Source: Pseudonocardiaceae bacterium
GTDB lineage: Bacteria > Actinomycetota > Actinomycetes > Mycobacteriales > Pseudonocardiaceae
Assembly: GCA_009379845.1 (NCBI GenBank)
Contig: WHSZ01000019.1
Location: forward strand, 18,156 to 82,155
DNA: 64,000 nucleotides
Reading direction: 5' to 3'
Below, one piece after another: positions 26,564-34,803 of the stretch. The notes under the pieces were generated by a model that saw only the letters and a list, made by a program, of their open reading frames with translations, did not search any database and was not told where the DNA came from. The translations under genes were made by a program, and so were the position numbers. The stretch's first letter is position 1. Each line of letters begins with the position of its first letter.

Positions 26564-28569
26564 GCGTCGTCATCCCCCTCGTCTCGGGTGTACAGCCCAC
26601 GCCGCACGTCCCCGGGGGCGATCCTGGTCCGATCCCGGACCCTGGCGGACGAAGCGAGCTGCCACGGCACGCTGGTGACCATCACGCCCGGCTGGAACAG
26701 CAGGCGTCCCTTGAGTCGCAGCGCGCTCTGGTTGTGCAGCAAATGCTCCCACCAATGACCGACAACGTATTCCGGGATGAACACGGTCACCACGTCCCGT
26801 GGATTATCCCCCCGCATCCGTTTCACGTAGTCGAGTACCGGCCGGGTGATCTCCCGATACGGCGACTCGATCACCTTGAGCGGCACCGGGAACTCCTGCT
26901 TCTCCCACTCCGCGGCGAGTTCCCTTGTGGACGTGTCGTCGACGTTGACGGTGACCGCTTCCAGCACGTCCGGCCGGGTGGCCCTGGCGTAGGCGAGCGC
27001 CCGGATGGTCGGCAGGTGCACGGTGGAAACCAGCACGATGGCGTGGTTACGGGACGGCAGCACCCTCGGACGGTCCTCAGCCGCGTGCAGCTCTGCCGAC
27101 ACCCGATCGTAGTGCCGCCGGATCGCGGTCATCAGCGCGAAGATCACCGCCATCGCGACGATGGTGATCCAGGCGCCCGCGGCGAACTTCGTGATCAGCA
27201 CGATGATCAGCACCGAGCCGGTCATGATGAACCCGAACGAGTTGATCGCCTGGGAGCGCCGCATCCTCCGCCGCGCCGCCGGATCGGTCTCGGTGCGCAG
27301 CAACCTGTTCCAGTGCCGGACCATCCCGCTCTGGCTGATCGTGAAGGACATGAAGACGCCAACGATGTACAGCTGGATCAGCTGGGTGACCTCGGCCTCG
27401 AACACCACGACCAGCAGCACGGCGAACCCGGAGAGGAACAGGATGCCGTTGGAGAACGCCAGCCGGTCGCCCCTGGTGTGCAGCTGGCGCGGCAGGTACC
27501 TGTCCTGGGCCAGGATCGAGCCGAGCGCCGGGAATCCGTTGAACGCGGTGTTCGCGGCGAGCACCAGGATCAGACCGGTGAAGAACAGCACGTACCACAC
27601 GGCTGGCTGGAATCCGGTGAACACCGCGTTCGCCAGCTGGGCGATGAGGGTTTTCTGCTGGTAACCGTCCGGCGCGTTGATCAACTGGTGTGCCGGGTCG
27701 TCCGCCAGCACCGCGCCGGTGACCCTGGCAAGGAAGATCAGGCCGAGGAACATGGTGATCGCGATCGCGCCCATCATCAGCAGCGTGTTGGCCGCGTTGC
27801 GGCCCTTCGGTTTGCGGAACGCGGGCACCCCGTTGCTGATCGCCTCCACACCGGTCAGCGCCGCGCTGCCGGACGAGAACGCGCGCAGCACCAGAAACAC
27901 CAAGCCGAATCCGGCCAGGTGTTGCCCCTCTTCAACCAACTGGAAATCGGCGCTCTCCGCGCGCATCTCCTCGCCGAATACGAACACCCGGATGGCCCCC
28001 CACAAGATCATCCCGAGAATGCCGACCACGAACGCGTAACTGGGGATGGCGAACGTGGTACCGGATTCGCGTACCCCTCGGAGGTTCATCGCGGTGAGCA
28101 GCAAGATCGCGCCAACCGCGAACCCCACCTTGTGCTCGGCGACCACCGGCAGGATCGCGCCGACGTTGGCGGCCGCCGCCGAGATGGACACCGACACGGT
28201 CAGCACGTAGTCCACCAGCAGCGCGCTGCCAACCACGAGGCCCCAGCGCCGCCCGTGGTTGACGTTGGCGACCTCGTAGTCCCCGCCGCCGGAGGTGTAC
28301 GCCCGGACGTTCTGCCGGTACGAGGCCACCACCGCGATCATCACCACCGCCACGAAGATCGCGATCCACGGGCTGAACGCATACGCCGAGGCACCGGCGA
28401 TGGACAGCATCAGCAGGATCTCTTCGGGGGCGTATGCCACGCTCGACATGGGATCGGACGCGAAGACCGGCAGCGCGATTCTTTTCGGCAGCAGGGTGCG
28501 CGAGAGCCGGTCACTGCGGAACGGTCGGCCTACCACCAGACGCTTGGCCGCGGTCGCGAGCTTGGACAC
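26560..28569 (-). CDS. KimA-like APC-superfamily potassium/amino-acid transporter
   Basis: 669-residue membrane protein with about 12 transmembrane segments in residues 30-480 and a cytosolic tail of about 150 residues. The segments FASDPMSSVAYAPEEILL (with D39 and Y46), AFSSGSAALTGVEAISNG and TRGDRLAFSNGILFLSG match the Bacillus subtilis K+/H+ symporter KimA by recollection of that sequence. It corresponds to Rv2690c, often labelled amino acid permease. GTG 28569 is preferred; TACGCT at 28583-28578 could be a -10 for near-leaderless initiation, and a longer start at 28599 exists. It is divergent from ceoB and ceoC, which encode K+-transport regulatory subunits. Confidence 0.85.
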   Translation of the reverse strand: MSKLATAAKRLVVGRPFRSDRLSRTLLPKRIALPVFASDPMSSVAYAPEEILLMLSIAGASAYAFSPWIAIFVAVVMIAVVASYRQNVRAYTSGGGDYEVANVNHGRRWGLVVGSALLVDYVLTVSVSISAAAANVGAILPVVAEHKVGFAVGAILLLTAMNLRGVRESGTTFAIPSYAFVVGILGMILWGAIRVFVFGEEMRAESADFQLVEEGQHLAGFGLVFLVLRAFSSGSAALTGVEAISNGVPAFRKPKGRNAANTLLMMGAIAITMFLGLIFLARVTGAVLADDPAHQLINAPDGYQQKTLIAQLANAVFTGFQPAVWYVLFFTGLILVLAANTAFNGFPALGSILAQDRYLPRQLHTRGDRLAFSNGILFLSGFAVLLVVVFEAEVTQLIQLYIVGVFMSFTISQSGMVRHWNRLLRTETDPAARRRMRRSQAINSFGFIMTGSVLIIVLITKFAAGAWITIVAMAVIFALMTAIRRHYDRVSAELHAAEDRPRVLPSRNHAIVLVSTVHLPTIRALAYARATRPDVLEAVTVNVDDTSTRELAAEWEKQEFPVPLKVIESPYREITRPVLDYVKRMRGDNPRDVVTVFIPEYVVGHWWEHLLHNQSALRLKGRLLFQPGVMVTSVPWQLASSARVRDRTRIAPGDVRRGLYTRDEGDDDA

Positions 28570-28704
28570 GAGACATGAGCGTATGCGTCCTGGTGCCACC
28601 GTTTACCGTTGGCCGGTACCTTTCTGCCAAGCCGTGTCCGGCCAATCAGGAAGATGCCTCATTCGGTTACATAACGGACACTGGTGGCGACGAGGAGGCG
28701 CAGC

Positions 28705-29370
28705 GTGCACGTAGTGATCATGGGATGCGGCCGGGTCGGCGCGTCCCTAGCCGCCGCGATCGAGCGGTTGGGTCACGAAGTCTCCGTCATCGACAAGAAC
28801 CAGCAGGCGTTCCGGCGGCTGGGCAGCGACTTCCACGGCAAGCAGGTGATCGGCACCGGGTTCGACCGGCAGGTGCTGATGGAAGCCGGGATCGAGCGGG
28901 CCGAGGCATTCGCGGCGGTGTCGAACGGGGACAACTCGAACATCATCTCCGCGCGGGTGGCCAGGGAGACCTTCGGCGTCGAGCACGTCGTCGCACGAAT
29001 CTACGACCACAAGCGGGCCGCGGTTTACGAGCGGCTCGGTATCCCCACCGTGGCCACGGTGCCGTGGACCACCGACCGGTTCCTGCGCGCGCTGCTCCCG
29101 GACAGCGTGGCCGCGGCATGGCGCGATCCGTCCGGTCTGATCGCGGTGCTGCCACTGCCGGTGCACGAGGGCTGGATCGGACGGCCGGTCGGCCAGTTGC
29201 AGCAGGCAGCCGACTGCCGTGTCGCGTTCATCGTGCGGTTCGGAAACGCGCTGCTGCCGGATACCAAGACCGTGTTGCAGGCGGACGATCAGATCTACGT
29301 CGCGGTGCGTTCCGGCATGGTCGGCGACACCACGAGCGTCGCGGCACGGCCGCCAGAGGAGGACAGCTGA
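28705..29370 (+). CDS. ceoB: TrkA-type potassium-uptake regulatory protein (CeoB-like)
   Basis: 221-residue RCK protein. The N-terminal Rossmann fold has VVIMGCGRVGASLAAAIE for NAD(H) or ATP, and a TrkA-C domain (about 140-210) follows. Such proteins form cytoplasmic rings that gate K+ transporters. GTG 28705 is chosen because GAGGAGG lies 6 nt upstream (28692-28698). The stop overlaps the next gene's ATG (TGATG), so ceoB and ceoC are translationally coupled. No TrkH or TrkG membrane subunit is in the window; the divergent KimA-like permease is the nearest candidate partner. Confidence 0.92.
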   Translation: MHVVIMGCGRVGASLAAAIERLGHEVSVIDKNQQAFRRLGSDFHGKQVIGTGFDRQVLMEAGIERAEAFAAVSNGDNSNIISARVARETFGVEHVVARIYDHKRAAVYERLGIPTVATVPWTTDRFLRALLPDSVAAAWRDPSGLIAVLPLPVHEGWIGRPVGQLQQAADCRVAFIVRFGNALLPDTKTVLQADDQIYVAVRSGMVGDTTSVAARPPEEDS

Positions 29371-30032
29371 TGCGCATCGCGATCGCCGGTGCCGGCGCGG
29401 TTGGCCGGTCCATCGCGGCCGAGCTCATCACGGCCGGGCACCAGGTCATGCTGATCGAGCGGGACATCGGGCAGTTCGACCCGGAGACCGTCGAGGAGGC
29501 GGAGTGGGTGCTGGCGGACGCCTGCGAGCTGTCCTCGTTGGAGGACGCCGGGATGCAGCTGTGCGACGTGGTCATCGCGGCAACCGGGGACGACAAGGTG
29601 AACCTCGTCGTCTCGTTGCTCGCGAAGACCGAGTTCGCCGTGCGCCGGGTGGTCGCCAGGGTGAACGATCCCTCCAACGAATGGCTGTTCACCGAGGCGT
29701 GGGGGGTGGACGTCGCGGTGTCCACGCCCAGGATGCTCGCCGCGATGGTCGAGGAGGCGGTCAGCGTCGGCGACCTGGTGCGGCTGATGACGTTGCGCCA
29801 GGGCCAGGCGAACCTGGTCGAGACCACGCTGCCGCCGGACACCCCGCTCGCCGGCCAGCCGGTGCGCAGCCTCGCCCTGCCGAGAGACGCGGCACTGGTG
29901 ACCATACTGCGCGGTGGCCGGGTGATCGTGCCGGAGGCGGATGACTCCCTCGAGCCGGGGGACGAGCTGCTTTTCGTCGCCTCAGCCGACGTGGAGCAGC
30001 AGATCAACACCGCCCTGAAGCTACGCTCGTGA
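29370..30032 (+). CDS. ceoC: TrkA-type potassium-uptake regulatory protein (CeoC-like)
   Basis: 220-residue second RCK protein, paralogous to the upstream gene. It has IAIAGAGAVGRSIAAELIT at 3-21, the acidic residue IERD at the end of strand 2 that favours NAD(H), and a C-terminal TrkA-C domain with LEPGDELLFVAS. The ATG overlaps the ceoB stop by one base. Two adjacent unequal TrkA proteins suggest a mixed ring. Downstream lie a 35-nt tandem duplication and a perfect palindrome that separates it from the convergent DUF3159 gene. Confidence 0.92.
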   Translation: MRIAIAGAGAVGRSIAAELITAGHQVMLIERDIGQFDPETVEEAEWVLADACELSSLEDAGMQLCDVVIAATGDDKVNLVVSLLAKTEFAVRRVVARVNDPSNEWLFTEAWGVDVAVSTPRMLAAMVEEAVSVGDLVRLMTLRQGQANLVETTLPPDTPLAGQPVRSLALPRDAALVTILRGGRVIVPEADDSLEPGDELLFVASADVEQQINTALKLRS

Positions 30033-30034
30033 GT

Positions 30035-30104
30035 CAGCGAGCCCTGCTCGTCAGGGGCAAGCCGTTAAACAGCGAGTCCTGCTCGTCAGGGGCAAGCCAT
30101 TAAA
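30035..30104. repeat. 35-nt tandem duplication, two copies
   Basis: Two adjacent 35-nt copies, 30035-30069 and 30070-30104, differ at only two positions (CCCTG/TCCTG and CCGTT/CCATT). Each contains CTGCTCGTCAGGGGCAAGCC. It begins three bases after the ceoC stop. Only two copies exist and no spacer separates them, so this is not a CRISPR. It could be a recent slippage duplication in the 3' UTR. Confidence 0.9.
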
Positions 30105-30109
30105 CACAG

Positions 30110-30131
30110 TTTAGGTGCTATAGCACCTAAA
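30110..30131. terminator. 22-nt perfect palindrome, probable bidirectional terminator
   Basis: TTTAGGTGC and GCACCTAAA flank a central TATA, making a perfectly self-complementary 22-mer. It sits between the convergent ends of ceoC and the DUF3159 gene, where a two-way terminator is expected. It lacks a long U-tract beyond the arm itself. A binding site for a dimeric protein is the alternative. Confidence 0.65.
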
Positions 30132-30136
30132 AAGAC

Positions 30137-30904
30137 TCACGAGTATTTCTCCCATAGCCGGCGCTCGATCTCCTCGTCGCTCACGTGGTGCTCGGCCTCC
30201 TCGGCCCGCAGCTCCTTACGCCGGAGTTCGGCCTTGCGCACCGCCCAGATGGTCACCAGCAGCGCCAGCGCGAACAGCGGGTAGCCCATCGCGATCTTCG
30301 CGAAGCCCAGCCACCCCGCGAGATCCTCCTCGTAGAGCCAGCGCTGCACCACGAACCGAGCGCCGAACACCACGACCCAGACCAGCGTCGCCACGTCGTA
30401 GGCGTGCCGCGACCGCTTGTCCTTACGCCAGGACATCCCGGTGCCGTTCAGGTACGACCAGATCACCCCGGCCAGCGGCCAGCGCACCACCGCGGAAAGC
30501 GCGAACAGGCTGCCGTAGATCAGGCTGGCCCAGATGCCGAACAGGAAGAAGCCCCGCGCCGAGCCGGTCCGGTAGGCGATGAACGCCGCGATGGCGACCC
30601 CGAAGAAACCGGAGATCGCCGGCTGGATCGGCTCCTTGCGCACCACGCGTATCACGGTGATCAACACGGCGACGCCGACCGCGCTCCAGATCGCCGGCTG
30701 CAGTCCCGCGATCGCGTTCACCAGCACGAACGCCGCCACCGGCACCGCGGAGTACACCAGCCCGCCGAGCCCGCCCATCTGCTCGAGAAGCGTCGGCTGC
30801 GTGTTGCGCTCGTCGGTTTTCGCCGCTTCGGTGTTCTCAGCCGACGTCACGGTTTCCACGTCATCGGGAGTGGTCTGCTCGGCATCACGCCGGGTTTCGC
30901 TCAT
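30137..30904 (-). CDS. DUF3159 family membrane protein
   Basis: 255-residue protein at the position of Rv2693c. After a 60-residue acidic N-terminus it has about five or six hydrophobic segments (for example YSAVPVAAFVLVNAIAGL and IWSAVGVAVLITVIRVV), and it ends with a charged tail EIERRLWEKYS. ATG 30904 (MSETRRDAE) overlaps the stop of the OB-fold gene by 4 bp. Function unknown; its fixed place next to ceoBC and an OB-fold protein is conserved in actinobacteria. Confidence 0.85.
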   Translation of the reverse strand: MSETRRDAEQTTPDDVETVTSAENTEAAKTDERNTQPTLLEQMGGLGGLVYSAVPVAAFVLVNAIAGLQPAIWSAVGVAVLITVIRVVRKEPIQPAISGFFGVAIAAFIAYRTGSARGFFLFGIWASLIYGSLFALSAVVRWPLAGVIWSYLNGTGMSWRKDKRSRHAYDVATLVWVVVFGARFVVQRWLYEEDLAGWLGFAKIAMGYPLFALALLVTIWAVRKAELRRKELRAEEAEHHVSDEEIERRLWEKYS

Positions 30905-31287
30905 GAAGTTTGCTGCAACTCGTAGTAGGGGTTGTAAAGAACTTTCTGCCCGTCGCGCTCGGCTATCCGGCCCCGAGCCATGATCGTCCGGCCGGGCTCG
31001 ATTCCGGGGATTCGCCTGCGGCCAAGCCACACTAGCGTCACGCCGTCGGTGCCATCGAACAGCTCCGCCTCAAGGGTGGCGACGGCATCGCGCGGGCACA
31101 TCTCCACGCTACGCAGTCGCCCGAGGATCGTCACTTCCTCTCCTGAGTGACATTCCCGTACCCGCGCGGCTCCGCTGGCCTCGGCTTTTTCGGACAGATC
31201 TTCGGCGTCGAGTTCCTCGACATCACTGGTCAGTCTTCGGACGAGACGACTGAAGTAGCCGTCCCCTGACTTTCCCCCGACCGCCAT
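30901..31287 (-). CDS. OB-fold nucleic-acid-binding protein
   Basis: 128-residue protein with an OB-fold core from about 45 to 125: VTILGRLRSVEMCP, LEAELFDGTDGVTLVWLG and GRTIMARGRIAERDG are the strands typical of RecG/aspRS-like nucleic-acid binding. It is cytoplasmic and matches Rv2694c by position. The ATG at 31285-31287 has AGGAGC 8 nt upstream, and the stop overlaps the start of the DUF3159 gene. The nucleic acid bound is not known. Confidence 0.85.
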   Translation of the reverse strand: MAVGGKSGDGYFSRLVRRLTSDVEELDAEDLSEKAEASGAARVRECHSGEEVTILGRLRSVEMCPRDAVATLEAELFDGTDGVTLVWLGRRRIPGIEPGRTIMARGRIAERDGQKVLYNPYYELQQTS

Positions 31288-31388
31288 TGGTAACGCTCCT
31301 GTGCTCGGGGCCCCGACTGGCGGAGCCCGTGCACAATCAGCGTAACCACGCGGCGCGGCCGCATGTCGAACTGCCCGAGGATCGAGTC

Positions 31389-32099
31389 GTGACGTTAACC
31401 TTCCGCGCTCGGAATGCGGTGTTACTGCCGGGTACCGGCTCCGACGAGGTCTTCGTGCGGTCGGTGTTCGAGCAGCCGCTGCGCGCCGTTGGCATCTCGC
31501 TGCACACCCCGGCGCCGTCGCCGGGTACCGGGCTCGCCGACGAGTACCTGCGCTCGCTCGACCGGCATGCGGCGCACCAGCCCGTGCTGGCCGGCGGTAT
31601 CTCGCTCGGCGCGCATCTGGCCGTGGAATGGGCGCTGCGCAATCCGGCGCACTGCGCGGGGCTGCTACTCGCGCTGCCGGCGTGGAACGGCCGGCCGGAC
31701 GGGGCGCCTGCGGCACTCGCCGCGCGGCTCTCCGCGGGCCGGGTCGCCGATGACGGGCTGGACGCCGCGTTGCGGGCGTCAACCGAGGGGCTGCCGGGGT
31801 GGCTTGCCGATGAGCTGAACCGCGCGTGGCGACGGTACGGGGCCGGGCTGGCCGACTCGCTGCGGACGGCGGCCGCTCGCCCGGTGCCGCGGCTTGCCGA
31901 GCTGCGACGGATCCACGTGCCGGTTGGCGTTGCCGGGTTCGTGGACGACCCGGTGCATCCGGTGGCCGTGGCGAGCAGCTGGGCCGGGGAGCTGCCACGC
32001 GGGCGGCTGTGCACCACCAGCCTGGCCGCGATGCGGCACGACCCGCGGACGTTGGGCCGGGCCGCGATACTCGCCTGGCTGCGGGCCCTCGCCGGCTGA
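31389..32099 (+). CDS. Alpha/beta hydrolase
   Basis: 236-residue hydrolase at the Rv2695 position. The nucleophile elbow is GGISLGAHLA (G-x-S-x-G). The acid is probably in VAGFVDDPVHPV and the histidine in AAMRHDPRTL. The GTG at 31389 follows GAGG and gives a start right at the first strand (VTLTFRARNAVLL). It is divergent from the OB-fold gene with about 100 bp between starts. There is no signal peptide. Substrate unknown. Confidence 0.83.
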   Translation: MTLTFRARNAVLLPGTGSDEVFVRSVFEQPLRAVGISLHTPAPSPGTGLADEYLRSLDRHAAHQPVLAGGISLGAHLAVEWALRNPAHCAGLLLALPAWNGRPDGAPAALAARLSAGRVADDGLDAALRASTEGLPGWLADELNRAWRRYGAGLADSLRTAAARPVPRLAELRRIHVPVGVAGFVDDPVHPVAVASSWAGELPRGRLCTTSLAAMRHDPRTLGRAAILAWLRALAG

Positions 32100-32169
32100 A
32101 CGCGCGGCCCGGCGGCTGGTCGCCTCACGCGGCAAACGTATTTGCCGCAAGCGGAACGCGCCGTCGGCG

Positions 32170-32835
32170 TCAGCCGTTCGGGTCGCCGCCTTCGGACTGC
32201 ACCTGCTGAACGTGCTCGGCGATCGCCGCCGGCAGCTCGATCACCAGCGGGGTACGCACCGGCATCGGGGCCGCACCGCGTACCACGACCGTCCCGCGAA
32301 CCACGTCCCGCAGCACTTCCACGGCCTTGTCGGTGTGTTCCGGCGGCCCCGCCACGACCCCGCGCAGCATCCACCGGGGCCCGTCCACCCCGACGAAGCG
32401 CAGCACGACCTGACCGAGCGAGGCGACCAACTCGCCACCCCATTCACCGTTGCGGGTTTCCACCGACGCACCGTCCGAGCGCAGCTGCTCGGCGAGCTCG
32501 CCGCGCACCTCTTTCCACAGCCCACCCGAGCGAGGTGCGGCGTAGGCGCTGATCGTGACCTGACCGACCGGCGTCACGATGTGTACCGCCCGCACCGGGC
32601 CGGAGGGATCCATCTCCACCTGCAGCTGGGCACCGTCCGGAACGGGTATCCGCACCGAGCCGAGGTCGAGCCGCGCCACGTCGTCGTCCGGGGCCTCGGA
32701 CTCGTCGTACGGCCCGTCCTGCCCGACGTCGTACGTTTCGTACTCTTCGTCGACTTCGTCATAGTCGACATCCGCGTCATCGGCGCGGTCGTCGAACGGC
32801 TCGCCACCTCGGCCACGCCGCCGGAAAATCCCCAC
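32170..32835 (-). CDS. DUF3710 family protein
   Basis: 221-residue actinobacterial protein (Rv2696c position). It begins MGIFRRRGRGG, has a strongly acidic stretch rich in D, E and Y at about 15-60, then a globular domain from about 65 (ARLDLGSVRIPVPDGAQLQV) to about 200. No membrane segment. Its GTG start overlaps the dut stop by one base, so it is co-expressed with dut. Function unknown. Confidence 0.85.
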   Translation of the reverse strand: MGIFRRRGRGGEPFDDRADDADVDYDEVDEEYETYDVGQDGPYDESEAPDDDVARLDLGSVRIPVPDGAQLQVEMDPSGPVRAVHIVTPVGQVTISAYAAPRSGGLWKEVRGELAEQLRSDGASVETRNGEWGGELVASLGQVVLRFVGVDGPRWMLRGVVAGPPEHTDKAVEVLRDVVRGTVVVRGAAPMPVRTPLVIELPAAIAEHVQQVQSEGGDPNG

Positions 32836-33320
32836 TACTCCTCCGTCTCGTTGCTTACCGCACTCCCCGCGAATGCCGCGTGCCCACCGGTAGAGCCGTA
32901 CCCGCCGGTACCCCGGGCGGAGGCGTCGAGCTCGGCCACCTCACGGAAGATCGCGTGCTCGACCCGTTGCACGATCAGCTGCGCGATCCGGTCCCCCCTG
33001 CGCAACGAAATCGGTTCCCGCAGGTCGTGGTTGACCAAGCAGACCTGGATCTCACCCCGGTACCCCGCATCGATCGTGCCCGGCGTGTTCACAACGGACA
33101 GCCCGACCCGCGCCGCCAACCCGGACCGCGGGTGCACGAAACCCGCATAGCCATCGGGTAATGCGATCGCGATCCCGGTGCCGACCACGGCACGCTCACC
33201 GGGCGGGATCACCACGTCGATCGTGGTGACCAGGTCCGCGCCGGCATCCGCCGGCCGAGCATAAGAGGGAACGGGTACATCCGGATCGATCCGGGTTAGC
33301 TGGACCTCGACGCTGGACAC
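32835..33320 (-). CDS. dut: Deoxyuridine 5'-triphosphate nucleotidohydrolase (dUTPase)
   Basis: Hydrolyses dUTP to dUMP and pyrophosphate, keeping uracil out of DNA and feeding thymidylate synthesis. The 161-residue trimeric-type enzyme has motif 1 ADAGADL (25-30), motif 2 PRSGLA (64-69), motif 3 with catalytic D84 in TIDAGYRGE, motif 4 RGDRIAQL and motif 5 [10 protein letters not shown] (137-146). The GTG at 33318-33320 is used. It is divergent from the DUF3093 gene with only 25 bp between starts, so promoters must overlap coding sequence or the mRNAs are leaderless. Confidence 0.96.
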   Translation of the reverse strand: MSSVEVQLTRIDPDVPVPSYARPADAGADLVTTIDVVIPPGERAVVGTGIAIALPDGYAGFVHPRSGLAARVGLSVVNTPGTIDAGYRGEIQVCLVNHDLREPISLRRGDRIAQLIVQRVEHAIFREVAELDASARGTGGYGSTGGHAAFAGSAVSNETEE

Positions 33321-33345
33321 GGGCGGCGAGACTACTCTTGTCGGT

Positions 33346-33897
33346 GTGAGTGAGGACGCGCAGACACCGGGGCGAGAGGGTGACACGTCAAGCGTGTCGG
33401 AAATGTCTGAATCGATAACTCGCTCCGCGGAGATCAGCTACTCGGAACGCCTCTACACGCCGTGGTGGTGCTGGCCGCTACCGCTGATCGCCGGCGTGCT
33501 GCTGGCAGCCGAGGTCCATATGGGTTATCCGGGCGTGCGGGCTTGGCTGCCCTATGTGGTCGCCGTACCGCTGATCGTGGTGCTGATGCTGTGGCTCGGC
33601 AGGGCGAAAGTCCGGCTCGACGCCGGCGAGCTCTGGGTGGGAGCCAAGGACCCCGCGCACCTTCCGGTCCGATTCATTGGTGAACTCGAGGTCATCGAGC
33701 CGCGTGACAAGCGCCAAGCGCTCGGCCCCGATCTGGATCCGGCTGCGTTCGTGACGCACCGGGCATGGGTGGGCCCCATGCTGCGCCTCCACTTGACCGA
33801 TCCCGACGACCCTACGCCGTACTGGTTGATCAGCACGCGGTCGCCGGGTCGGCTAGCGGAGCTCATTCGCGCCGAACGTGACATGCGTCGGTACTAA
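33346..33897 (+). CDS. DUF3093 family membrane protein
   Basis: 183-residue protein (Rv2698 position) with two hydrophobic segments close together at about residues 43-60 and 70-87 ([13 protein letters not shown] and [16 protein letters not shown]) and a soluble C-terminal part ending [12 protein letters not shown]. The GTG start lies 7 nt after TACTCT (33333-33338), a plausible -10, so a leaderless mRNA is likely. It is divergent from dut and convergent with the DUF4193 gene. Function unknown. Confidence 0.85.
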   Translation: MSEDAQTPGREGDTSSVSEMSESITRSAEISYSERLYTPWWCWPLPLIAGVLLAAEVHMGYPGVRAWLPYVVAVPLIVVLMLWLGRAKVRLDAGELWVGAKDPAHLPVRFIGELEVIEPRDKRQALGPDLDPAAFVTHRAWVGPMLRLHLTDPDDPTPYWLISTRSPGRLAELIRAERDMRRY

Positions 33898-33935
33898 CGA
33901 GCGATTCGGCCGTACACCCGTCTAGCCGAACAAGC

Positions 33936-34244
33936 TCACTCACAGTCCCGGCACACGTAGTTTCCGTCTTCGTCCAAAGACATCCGGCTACGGTGTACGA
34001 CGAGGAAACACTTGGGACAAGTGAACTCGTCTGCCTGCTTCGGAACCACCTTGACGGTCAGATCCTCCCCGGACAGCCCGGACAGATCCGCGCCAGGCAG
34101 CTCGAAGTTCTCCGCCGTATCCGATTCGTCAACGTCCACCACGCCGGACTGCGTCTCGTTACGCCGCGCCTTCAGCTCCTCCAACGAGTCCTCTGCGAGG
34201 TCGTCGGCCTCGCTACGGCGTGGCGCGTCGTAGTCGGTCGCCAT
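33936..34244 (-). CDS. DUF4193 family zinc-ribbon protein
   Basis: 102-residue acidic protein (Rv2699c position). The start MATDYDAPRR is the conserved N-terminus of the family and has a G-rich ribosome binding site (AGGGGTGAG) upstream; a GTG four codons earlier is possible. The C-terminus holds a zinc ribbon, CPKC then CRDC, ending at the last residue. Probably a small DNA- or protein-binding factor. It is single-gene and follows a 559-bp upstream region with palindromes. Confidence 0.87.
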   Translation of the reverse strand: MATDYDAPRRSEADDLAEDSLEELKARRNETQSGVVDVDESDTAENFELPGADLSGLSGEDLTVKVVPKQADEFTCPKCFLVVHRSRMSLDEDGNYVCRDCE

Positions 34245-34803
34245 TTTCGTACTCACCCCTGCGGTCAGCTCTGACGTGTACTGCTTGGCTCGCGAGCGCG
34301 CTCGCGGACCTTGTGCCGCTGGATAACGTTCCAGGGCCCTGGTTTGTGCCCGACAACGCAGTGAGGGAAATCTCGCTCCGCGGGCTAGTTATTCCCCGCC
34401 CGCCGCGGATCTACCCCAGGTTCAGCCGAGTTCAGCCGACAAAGCGTGCGGGCAGAGCGCGCAGAGGGTAGCCCATACGTCCGTAGTACAGTCGCAACGT
34501 CACCCAACCAGGGTGTCTTTTGCGCCCTGCGGGCCGCCGCCACGAGCCTCGAGCGGTCCGAAGCGGACTAAGCGACACCTTGGTCACGATGACGGCGCGG
34601 GAGCGTACATCCCTTGCCCCGCAAGCGTTCCCGTGATCGGCTTTAACCGAACGCGGTCGGTTGATCGCATGCGGCCATGAATAATACAGGCGACACGAGT
34701 TTGAGTAAGCGCGTCGAGACCCACACTATGACAGTGAAACGCCTAGGCTGATCAGCAACGATTCGTCATAAAGAGGTGTTGGTGAGCCAGGGAGGACAGG
34801 CAG
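34245..34803. other. 559-bp non-coding region between DUF4193 and cei
   Basis: This is the longest gap in the window and contains no convincing gene. It holds two perfect palindromes, CGCGAGCGCGCTCGCG (34291-34306) and CCAGGGCCCTGG (34331-34342), a small hairpin GTCCG-AAG-CGGAC (34556-34568), and a direct repeat of TTCAGCCGA near 34421-34440. It must carry the promoters of DUF4193 (minus) and cei (plus). A small RNA cannot be excluded. Confidence 0.45.

Noticed and set aside
26494..28578. 694-codon plus-strand frame opposite the KimA-like permease
   Set aside because: Composition is almost all H, R, D, Q and G with no fold; it mirrors the hydrophobic codons of the real membrane protein.
30035..30104. 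CRISPR array
   Set aside because: Only two copies, directly adjacent with no spacers, and no cas genes in the window.
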